Assembly (NCBI GenBank): GCA_964392105.1
Contig: CAYMPA010000149.1
Span: 1 to 6,415 of the forward strand
DNA: 6,415 nt
Direction: 5' to 3'
Origin: UBA7359 sp964392105
GTDB lineage: Bacteria; Pseudomonadota; Gammaproteobacteria; Eutrophobiales; Eutrophobiaceae
Shown here: piece by piece, positions 1 through 4,389 of the stretch
How the letters are laid out: each line of letters opens with the position of its first letter
How positions within the stretch are numbered: the stretch's first letter is position 1
Made by a program: the position numbers and the translations under genes
Notes under the pieces: model-generated
Seen by the model: the letters and a program-made list of their open reading frames with translations, nothing else
Told to the model about the DNA's origin: nothing
Databases searched by the model: none

Positions 1-73
1 CGCGACCCGTTATAATAAAACACCGACGAGGGTATCGCGTAGCGACAAGACATTGGGGCGGCCTTTCTTTTCC

Positions 74-105
74 TGGCTTTTCTTTGGCCGCGCAAAGAAA
101 AGCTA
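74..105. repeat. Strong hairpin, probable dispersed intergenic repeat
   Basis: The arms GCTTTTCTTTG (76-86) and CAAAGAAAAGC (93-103) pair perfectly over 11 bp around a 6-base GC loop. One G-T and one T-A pair extend the stem outward to 74 and 105. A related T/C-rich stretch (62-72) lies just upstream. From memory, sequences of this TTTTCTTTGGCC...CAAAGAAAAG type are common dispersed intergenic repeats in proteobacteria; I cannot check this here. It lies about 70 bp downstream of the stop codon of the minus-strand phosphatase gene and could act as a transcript end or mRNA-stabilising stem. No clear U-run follows it on either strand, so it is not called a Rho-independent terminator. Confidence 0.6.
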
Positions 106-176
106 ATCGCCATCAAGCGAAATCAAACTTTGAAATTTGCAGAGTGTATTCTTTTAGAAGGAAATTAAAATAACAG

Positions 177-962
177 CTATTTATACTCTGCGATTAACAT
201 CGTTAAATCATCATTAATATCTTGATCATTGGCGAAGGTTTCAACGTCTTTATAAACCGCATTAATTAATGCATCACAATCAAGCGTACGATTATTATTT
301 ATAAAATCCAATAAGCGATCTATACCATAAGCCTCCCTGAATTTGTTGCGCCATTCAATTAGGCCATCGGTGTATGCTATAATCTTATCGCCCGTTTTTA
401 ATTGATATGATTCTTCAACATATTTTACCGGTTCTTCAATAAACAAACCTAGTGCACAACCTGCTTCATCAAACATCACAAGGTCAGGGTCATCAGCAGG
501 TAAAACGATGATTGATGGATGCCCCGCATGGGTAACTTTAATTGTTCCATCAGGAGCAATTCTTAAAAAGACGGAGCTGACGGATCGTCCCGTATGTCGT
601 GAGGCAATTAATCGATTTAATCTTCGTATGGATTCTTCTGTAGACAGGTTTGGCTTCAGGCTATCAATGGCAATATGTACCATCATGGTCATTAGTGCTG
701 CTGAAATACCATGTCCCGTCGCATCACCGACAAATATCGCAAGCTCTCTTTCACGATTTAACATGAAATCATAAACATCACCGGATACTGAGTCGTAAGG
801 TTTATACATCAATGCTATATCAAGATAATCAACATCAATAATTTTAGGTAATACCGCCCGTTGAAAATCTGCAGCAAGCTGCAAGTCATTTTGCAAAGCC
901 TGTTCTTTAGGGGACACGGGATACGGAAACTGTTGAAGAGCTTGCTGCATGGCTTGTTTCAA
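177..962 (-). CDS. SpoIIE/RsbU-type PP2C serine/threonine phosphatase, stand-alone
   Basis: This is a 261-residue cytoplasmic PP2C-like phosphatase of the SpoIIE/RsbU class, metal-dependent enzymes that usually dephosphorylate anti-anti-sigma (STAS) proteins. A short N-terminal helix (about 19-40, ending in AVLPK) resembles the linker before the catalytic domain in RsbU-like proteins. The catalytic motifs are present in order: SGDVYD (60-65, metal-binding Asp62), GDATGHG (79-85, Asp80), AGHP (146-149), YTDGLIE (197-203, Asp199) and DDLTML (251-256). There is no receiver, PAS, HAMP or membrane segment, so sensory input must come from elsewhere. No STAS or anti-sigma partner is in the window. 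The given start is a TTG directly preceded by an in-frame TGA (963-965). An ATG at 950-948 (residue 5) is an equal candidate, since neither has a good Shine-Dalgarno sequence. The family call is firm; the substrate is unknown. Confidence 0.9.
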   Translation of the reverse strand: MKQAMQQALQQFPYPVSPKEQALQNDLQLAADFQRAVLPKIIDVDYLDIALMYKPYDSVSGDVYDFMLNRERELAIFVGDATGHGISAALMTMMVHIAIDSLKPNLSTEESIRRLNRLIASRHTGRSVSSVFLRIAPDGTIKVTHAGHPSIIVLPADDPDLVMFDEAGCALGLFIEEPVKYVEESYQLKTGDKIIAYTDGLIEWRNKFREAYGIDRLLDFINNNRTLDCDALINAVYKDVETFANDQDINDDLTMLIAEYK

Positions 963-964
963 TC

Positions 965-999
965 ATAAATATTAGTGTATCAACTGTATTAATATTTAT
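965..999. promoter_or_regulatory. Perfect 10-bp inverted repeat next to the phosphatase start
   Basis: ATAAATATTA (965-974) and TAATATTTAT (990-999) are perfect inverted repeats with a 15-base spacer, ending 3 bp from the phosphatase start codon. The arm centres are 25 bp apart. This would suit a dimeric regulator, or a hairpin in the 5' leader. The high AT content raises the odds of chance. A second smaller dyad, GGCAAT/ATTGCC (1001-1006 and 1013-1018), lies directly beside it. I found no convincing sigma70 promoter here. Confidence 0.35.
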
Positions 1000-1054
1000 C
1001 GGCAATAATTGCATTGCCTGAAGCTGATTTTAATGCGGGGGGAAGTTTGATTTA

Positions 1055-1080
1055 GCTGTACCGCAATAGAGTAGTACAGC
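1055..1080. other. Hairpin in the phoH2-phosphatase gap
   Basis: GCTGTAC (1055-1061) and GTACAGC (1074-1080) form a perfect 7-bp stem with a 12-base loop, 27 bp downstream of the phoH2 stop codon on the minus strand. It may mark the end of the phoH2 transcript. The minus-strand sequence after the stem (TAAATCAAAC) has no U-run, so intrinsic termination is doubtful. Confidence 0.35.
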
Positions 1081-1106
1081 CAGATTTAAGCGGTTGTTAG
1101 TCTTCA

Positions 1107-2513
1107 TCAAAGTACCTCACTTGCGAAATCAGCCAACCTTGAACGCTCCCCACGTATCAGGGTTATATGACCACTGTGTTCCCAATTTTTAAACCTGTCC
1201 ACGACATAGGTAAGACCTGAAGTCGTTTCGGTGAGATATGGTGTATCTATCTGGGAGTTATTGCCGAGGACAATCAATTTACTTCCTGGCCCAGCACGAG
1301 TAATCAGTGTTTTCATCTGTTTTGCAGTCAAATTTTGTGCTTCATCGACGATAATATAGCGATTAAGGAATGTACGCCCGCGCATGAAGTTAAGGGAACG
1401 GATCTTTATTCGCTTGGTTAACAAATCCGCAGTAGCGGCACGTTCCCATTCACCACTTTCTTCCGAGTTCGTTAATACTTCGAGGTTATCTAACAAGGCA
1501 CCCATCCAAGGCGCCATTTTTTCTTCCTCAGTCCCCGGCAGAAATCCAATATCCTCTCCGACAGGAATGGTGACACGTGTGATTATGATTTCCCGGTAGA
1601 TCTTTTTATCCATTACCTGGGCCAGGCCTGCAGCAAGAGTAAGCAATGTTTTGCCTGTACCGGCAGCTCCTAGAATGGTAACCAGATCGATATCAGGATC
1701 CATCAACAGGTTTAAAGCAAAATTTTGTTCCCGGTTTCTTGCATTTACACCCCATACGGCCTGGTTATCTTTTTTATAATCAATTGCAAGGACTAACGTA
1801 GTTTTTTCTTTATCAGTTTTTTTAACTAACGCTTCGAAGCAAGTACCCTTTTCAGTGTAAAGACTTTGATGCGGATAACATTCATCAAGTGGTTGACCTT
1901 TAATTTCATACAAGGTGCGCATGTCTTCTTGCCATGATGTCAGGGCTTCAGATTTGGCATCCCAAAAGTTGGCAGGTAATTCATGGATTCCTGTATAGAG
2001 CAGATCAACATCATCAAGCACCTTGTCACTGGTATAGTCATCTGTATGGATACCAACCACACGCGCCTTGATGCGTAGATTGATGTCTTTGGATACCAGT
2101 GTGACAACCTTATCCGGATGTTTTTTTTGTAACGAGAGTGTAGTACCCAAAATAGAGTTATCCGCATTTTTTCCAGGCAAATGTTCCGGTAAGTGATCCG
2201 GTAATAGTTGTGTCTGTAAAAACAGGCGGCCGCAGGCGTCAGTATTTCCATTTATAAACCTGTCTGAAGCAAGCAGCAAACCCTGTTCTATCTCTTCTGC
2301 TTCAGCATCATTGATAATTTCATCAATAAAACGACTAACCTGGCGCACGTTTCGGGCAACTTCGGAAACCCCTTTTTTGGCAGAATCAAGTTCTTCCAAT
2401 ACGACCATAGGAATAAAAACATCATGCTCCTGAAAACGAAACAGTGACGCGGGATCGTGCATCAGGACATTCGTGTCCAGCACGAAAATACGAGAGAGAT
2501 TTTTTTGTGACAT
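1107..2513 (-). CDS. phoH2: PIN-PhoH fusion protein (predicted ribonuclease/ATPase, PhoH2 type)
   Basis: This 468-residue cytoplasmic protein joins two domains. The N-terminal PIN nuclease domain (about 8-155) shows VLDTNVLM (Asp13), LEELD (Glu41), ADNSILG (Asp118) and SKDINLR (Asp143), which together can supply the acidic metal-binding set of PIN ribonucleases. The C-terminal PhoH ATPase domain (about 255-468) has the Walker A motif GAAGTGKT (282-289), the conserved GFLPGTEEEKM stretch (323-333) and the Walker B-like VDEAQN (389-394). Proteins of this architecture have been described as coupling RNA unwinding with RNA cleavage; the physiological role in gammaproteobacteria is poorly defined. 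Length and domain order are normal. The ATG lies 13 bp after the bcp stop codon with no clear Shine-Dalgarno, which suggests translation coupled to bcp. The domain assignment is very secure, and the symbol reflects architecture only. Confidence 0.93.
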   Translation of the reverse strand: MSQKNLSRIFVLDTNVLMHDPASLFRFQEHDVFIPMVVLEELDSAKKGVSEVARNVRQVSRFIDEIINDAEAEEIEQGLLLASDRFINGNTDACGRLFLQTQLLPDHLPEHLPGKNADNSILGTTLSLQKKHPDKVVTLVSKDINLRIKARVVGIHTDDYTSDKVLDDVDLLYTGIHELPANFWDAKSEALTSWQEDMRTLYEIKGQPLDECYPHQSLYTEKGTCFEALVKKTDKEKTTLVLAIDYKKDNQAVWGVNARNREQNFALNLLMDPDIDLVTILGAAGTGKTLLTLAAGLAQVMDKKIYREIIITRVTIPVGEDIGFLPGTEEEKMAPWMGALLDNLEVLTNSEESGEWERAATADLLTKRIKIRSLNFMRGRTFLNRYIIVDEAQNLTAKQMKTLITRAGPGSKLIVLGNNSQIDTPYLTETTSGLTYVVDRFKNWEHSGHITLIRGERSRLADFASEVL

Positions 2514-2526
2514 TGTGGTGGATTAA

Positions 2527-2997
2527 TTATTTTAGATTTGTTACTGCTTCAAGTACCTTTTCGACATGACCTTTTACTTTTACTTTACGCCATTCATTAC
2601 GCAAGAGTCCTTTTTCATCAATCAAGAATGTTGATCTTTCAATTCCCATTACTTTTTTCCCATACATATTTTTTTCTTTTATCACGTCAAACATTTTGCA
2701 GAGTTTTTCATCTTCATCAGAGATCAGGTCAAAAGGAAATTTTTGTTTTGCTTTAAACTTTTCATGTGATGATAACTTATCCCGTGACACACCCAGGACT
2801 TTTGTATTATGAGAACTGAATTTACGGATATTATCACGGAAGTCTTGTCCTTCCAGAGTGCATCCCGGAGTACTATCTTTTGGATAGAAATACAGAACGA
2901 TATTATTACCTTTTAGTTCTGAGAGTTTGATTATCTTGTTGCCAGTAGCTGACAAACTGAACTGCGGTACTTTTTTTCCAATACTTACTTTGCTCAT
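2527..2997 (-). CDS. bcp: Thioredoxin-dependent thiol peroxidase (Bcp/PrxQ peroxiredoxin)
   Basis: This 156-residue cytoplasmic peroxiredoxin reduces hydrogen peroxide and organic hydroperoxides using thiols. The thioredoxin-fold signature is clear. DSTPGCT (41-47) carries the peroxidatic Cys46 with Thr43, and Arg120 in the ERSTF motif (119-123) completes the usual catalytic triad. The resolving cysteine found five residues after Cys46 in E. coli-type Bcp is replaced by Gln51. The only other cysteine is Cys99, so the enzyme may work as a 1-Cys type or use a partner thiol. Length is normal for the family. The ATG has a weak TTGGA 9 bp upstream on the minus strand. It precedes phoH2 by 13 bp and follows gcvR, matching the gcvR-bcp adjacency known in E. 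coli, but a MITE-like element now sits between the two. Confidence 0.93.
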   Translation of the reverse strand: MSKVSIGKKVPQFSLSATGNKIIKLSELKGNNIVLYFYPKDSTPGCTLEGQDFRDNIRKFSSHNTKVLGVSRDKLSSHEKFKAKQKFPFDLISDEDEKLCKMFDVIKEKNMYGKKVMGIERSTFLIDEKGLLRNEWRKVKVKGHVEKVLEAVTNLK

Positions 2998-3029
2998 ACA
3001 AACATATCCAAAATTTACTATTTATTTAA

Positions 3030-3170
3030 GGGTGCTTCTAAAAATAGTGATTTTTTTGTGAGTGCGAGGAAGCGACGCACACAGAACCGCAGTGTATGTG
3101 TAATACATGAGGATTCGAGTACGGTGCTGACGAAGTAATCGCAATAAAAAGTACATTTTTAGATGTGCCC
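3030..3170. mobile_element. MITE-like 141-bp element between gcvR and bcp
   Basis: The ends form imperfect terminal inverted repeats: GGGTGCTTCTAAAAAT (3030-3045), and GGGCACATCTAAAAAT read from the other strand (3170-3155), which match at 13 of 16 positions. No coding capacity is visible. The interior has small hairpins: GTGCG/CGCAC (3062-3066 and 3076-3080) and TGTAT/ATACA (3093-3097 and 3103-3107). A possible target duplication TTATTT occurs at 3022-3027 and 3172-3177, but it is low-complexity and not flush with the repeats. The right end lies one base from the gcvR stop codon and the left end 32 bp from the bcp start codon. It therefore fills most of the gap and may influence bcp expression. 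The interior resembles, from memory, a dispersed repeat family seen in several proteobacteria. Confidence 0.55.
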
Positions 3171-3171
3171 G

Positions 3172-3699
3172 TTATTTTACTGGCTCCATTATGGCATCTA
3201 GATTCAGTCGATCACAAAAATCAATGAAATCACCACGAATAACAGCGATAGAGGAATCCAGAGGGATGTTCACCATCATATGCAGGGAAAACATCTTGGC
3301 CCCCGTTAAGGATGCTTCATAGGTATTTGAAGACATTTCCTGTATGAGCAGATTATTACTCGACATGAAATCGGTGATATCAAATATGATACCCGCTTGA
3401 TCAATCCCGACGACGTCAACTGCATAGGGCATGGAATCACCCTGCAAGCTGTCTACTTCAGTCCGTTTTGTCAGGATCTTCACCTGATGTTCCTGCCCAA
3501 TCTTTTCCAGCATATCTTCCATTTTGGCAATCGCATCCCAGCTCCCGGATAGAAATAGCATCATGGAAAGTTCATGTCCAAGAACTTTATACCGGCTATC
3601 AACAATATTACAGCCGCTGGATTTAGATAATTTAGAGAATCTGCGGATGATTTCGCTGGAGTTTTCAATCAGAGCAGTGATGACAAGATAGTTCTGCAT
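3172..3699 (-). CDS. gcvR: Glycine cleavage system regulatory protein GcvR (two ACT domains)
   Basis: In E. coli GcvR antagonises the activator GcvA to repress the glycine cleavage operon when glycine is low. This 175-residue cytoplasmic protein matches the family throughout: an N-terminal ACT domain opening YLVITAL and containing CNIVDSR and LSGSWDAI (about 1-80), then a second ACT domain (about 92-170) with GIDQAGIIFDI. It is slightly shorter than E. coli GcvR (about 190 residues). The first ACT domain has IENSSEI where the usual ligand-loop motif is close to GxDRPGI, so glycine sensing there may be altered; the second keeps a G-x-D-x-x-G loop. The ATG gives an N terminus aligned with homologues, but no strong Shine-Dalgarno precedes it. 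It is transcribed away from dapA across a gap that now holds a 523-bp insertion. Confidence 0.9.
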   Translation of the reverse strand: MQNYLVITALIENSSEIIRRFSKLSKSSGCNIVDSRYKVLGHELSMMLFLSGSWDAIAKMEDMLEKIGQEHQVKILTKRTEVDSLQGDSMPYAVDVVGIDQAGIIFDITDFMSSNNLLIQEMSSNTYEASLTGAKMFSLHMMVNIPLDSSIAVIRGDFIDFCDRLNLDAIMEPVK

Positions 3700-3844
3700 C
3701 TTAGACTTGAGGTATGTTTGTGTAATGTATGGTCAAATCGTCAATATTTACTGTCTATATCGCAAGCTATGTGTATTGCGGATTAAAAAAGTTTATTATT
3801 CTTGTCATAAGGATGTCTCATTAAGTACCATACACGTTTTTGCC

Positions 3845-3855
3845 AATTACTCATA
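3845..3855 (+). repeat. Left copy of the 11-bp target-site duplication
   Basis: AATTACTCATA directly abuts the left terminal inverted repeat. It matches AATTATTCATA at 4379-4389 in 10 of 11 positions, in the same orientation, as expected for a target duplication made on insertion. The single difference suggests the insertion is not brand new. Confidence 0.7.
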
Positions 3856-3873
3856 ATCCTTGAAGCCGTAGTT
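3856..3873 (+). repeat. Left 18-bp terminal inverted repeat
   Basis: ATCCTTGAAGCCGTAGTT is the exact reverse complement of 4361-4378. It begins immediately after the left target duplication. The repeat partly overlaps a small hairpin, GCCGT/ACGGC (3865-3869 and 3876-3880). Confidence 0.8.
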
Positions 3874-3955
3874 TAACGGCATTAAATAATAACAATGCAA
3901 TACGAATTAACATATTACGCTATTTCAGCATTTCACACCCCTCAAGAGGGTACTG

Positions 3956-3977
3956 AAAAGAGGCTGCTGGGAGCCTA
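3956..3977 (-). terminator. Terminator-like hairpin on the minus strand
   Basis: On the minus strand the self-complementary AGGCTCCCAGCAGCCT (3976-3961) gives a 5-bp GC-rich stem with a 6-base loop, followed by CTTTTC. This resembles a short Rho-independent terminator for a transcript running leftward through the hairpin array. A further hairpin, CCCT/AGGG (3939-3950), follows just downstream. The stem and U-run are both short, so the call is tentative. Confidence 0.3.
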
Positions 3978-4218
3978 CGCATTTGATTGCACATTTTTCA
4001 GGCACATTTTCTTGATGGCTTTGACTCCTTGTGTCGCTCTACTTCGAGAATGTGTTCCAGACATTCTCTACCTCCTCCATCCTTGGAGTCGTCCTGCGTC
4101 CATGCAGTCGTGCAAAACCAGCATACTGTACGTCCTGTACATAACTATGTGCGGCTTTTTAGTCGGCACAAAGCTTCCGCGCCCCTGCTCACGCTCCTTA
4201 CCTGCATCCATGCAGGTA
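3956..4218 (-). ncRNA. Candidate CsrB/RsmZ-like RNA: array of GGA-loop hairpins
   Basis: Read on the minus strand, several hairpins with unrelated arms expose GGA in the loop. They are TACCTGCA-TGGA-TGCAGGTA (4218-4199, 8-bp stem), TGTAC-aggac-GTACA (4141-4127), CTGCA-TGGA-CGCAG (4107-4094), CTCCA-AGGA-TGGAG (4088-4075) and GAGAATGT-ctggaac-ACATTCTC (4068-4046, 8-bp stem). Four contain CANGGANG-like or CAGGACG cores, close to the known CsrA/RsmA binding consensus. From 4209 to 4026 the minus strand holds 11 GGA triplets, whereas the plus strand has one. A terminator-like hairpin (3976-3961) would close a transcript of roughly 260-350 nt, similar in size to E. coli CsrB. No convincing promoter was found, and the exact 5' end is unknown. 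The structural pattern is seen directly; the function is inferred. It could instead be a DNA hairpin array. Confidence 0.35.
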
Positions 4219-4224
4219 TCTGAA

Positions 4225-4241
4225 CCTGACAAATTGGCAGG
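4225..4241. other. Compact dyad inside the inserted element
   Basis: CCTGACAAATTGGCAGG is a 17-bp palindrome with a single mismatched pair (A/G) around a central A. It is too tight for a good RNA hairpin and looks more like a protein-binding dyad. Nothing else identifies a ligand. Confidence 0.25.
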
Positions 4242-4255
4242 ACAGCCGATTTGCA

Positions 4256-4302
4256 CGGCCATAGGCCGCCCCATAGGGATGCAGTACAAGGATATACTGC
4301 AT
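4256..4302 (+). promoter_or_regulatory. Paired hairpins upstream of dapA, one with a CAAGGATA loop
   Basis: CGGCC-ATA-GGCCG (4256-4268) is followed by ATGCAGTA/TACTGCAT (4279-4286 and 4295-4302), a perfect 8-bp stem presenting CAAGGATA in the loop on the plus strand. GTACAAGGATAT (4285-4296... loop and flanks) agrees at all but one position with the published CsrA selection consensus RUACARGGAUGU. The same octamer CAAGGATA recurs at 4372-4379 over the dapA Shine-Dalgarno. If dapA is transcribed through this leader, the pair could bind CsrA; this is inference. Confidence 0.3.
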
Positions 4303-4360
4303 GTAAAACACACACTTAACATGCCGTTCTTTGTAAATGATTCACGGTGCAAACGCGTCC

Positions 4361-4378
4361 AACTACGGCTTCAAGGAT
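4361..4378 (-). repeat. Right 18-bp terminal inverted repeat, carries the dapA ribosome binding site
   Basis: AACTACGGCTTCAAGGAT is the exact reverse complement of 3856-3873. Its outer end contains AAGGA (4373-4377), the only good Shine-Dalgarno candidate for dapA. The right target duplication begins at the next base. Confidence 0.8.
4373..4377 (+). promoter_or_regulatory. Shine-Dalgarno of dapA, within the inverted repeat
   Basis: AAGGA lies 11 bases upstream of the ATG at 4389. This supports that ATG over the in-frame ATG at 4347, which would add 14 residues not found in DapA proteins. The site belongs to the inserted element, so dapA translation initiation now depends on element sequence. 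The sequence left of the insertion (before 3856) that would have preceded the ATG originally shows no comparable AGGA. Confidence 0.7.
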
Positions 4379-4389
4379 AATTATTCATA
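4379..4389 (+). repeat. Right copy of the 11-bp target-site duplication
   Basis: AATTATTCATA abuts the right inverted repeat and matches 3845-3855 at 10 of 11 positions. Its last base is the A of the dapA start codon, so the element inserted precisely at the 5' edge of the gene without damaging the coding sequence. Confidence 0.7.

Larger units (their letters stand above)
3856..4378. mobile_element. 523-bp non-autonomous inserted element with 18-bp inverted repeats
   Basis: Perfect 18-bp inverted repeats bound this segment, and an 11-bp direct repeat (10/11) flanks it with no gap on either side. That combination strongly indicates transposition-like insertion. The element has no recognisable transposase, so it would need one supplied in trans. 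It fills most of the 689-bp gap between the divergent genes gcvR and dapA. Removing the element and one duplication copy leaves about 155 bp, an ordinary size for such a gap. The interior is dominated by short hairpins with TCC-containing loops on the plus strand (4046-4218) and GC-rich hairpins near 4256-4302. Two direct repeats, GCACATTTTTC (3989-3999) and GCACATTTTC (4002-4011), sit to the left. The transposon family cannot be named from sequence alone. Confidence 0.75.

Noticed and set aside
508..774. Plus-strand open frame opposite the phosphatase gene
   Set aside because: It is an antisense shadow of a gene with intact catalytic motifs, with no ribosome binding site or protein family resemblance.
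3021..3177. Firm target duplication TTATTT around the 141-bp element
   Set aside because: The motif is short and AT-rich and lies two bases and one base away from the repeat ends, so it is kept only as a possibility.
4026..4302. CRISPR array
   Set aside because: The hairpins have different sequences and irregular spacing; there are no identical direct repeats with uniform spacers and no cas genes.
4046..4302. Integron attC sites or a cassette array
   Set aside because: The stems are too short, no paired core-site sequences are visible, and no cassette genes or integrase are present.
4068..4352. 94-codon minus-strand open frame in the hairpin array
   Set aside because: It overlaps the structured region, and its CMDAG peptide repeats simply reflect the CTGCATGG hairpins. 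No ribosome binding site or family resemblance is seen.
3895..4380. 161-codon plus-strand open frame across the inserted element
   Set aside because: No Shine-Dalgarno precedes it, it has no recognisable domain, and its frame is built from the hairpin repeats (the peptide PASMQ recurs at two hairpins). Its stop codon is created at the junction of the inverted repeat and the target duplication. Overlapping frames on both strands are also open.
4347..4388. Upstream in-frame ATG for dapA
   Set aside because: It adds 14 residues absent from DapA proteins and reads through the inverted repeat. The ATG at 4389 gives the typical MFTGS start with AAGGA 11 bases upstream.
3874..4388. Lysine riboswitch upstream of dapA
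   Set aside because: The conserved multi-helix L-box core could not be recognised, and the region is explained by the inserted element with simple hairpins.
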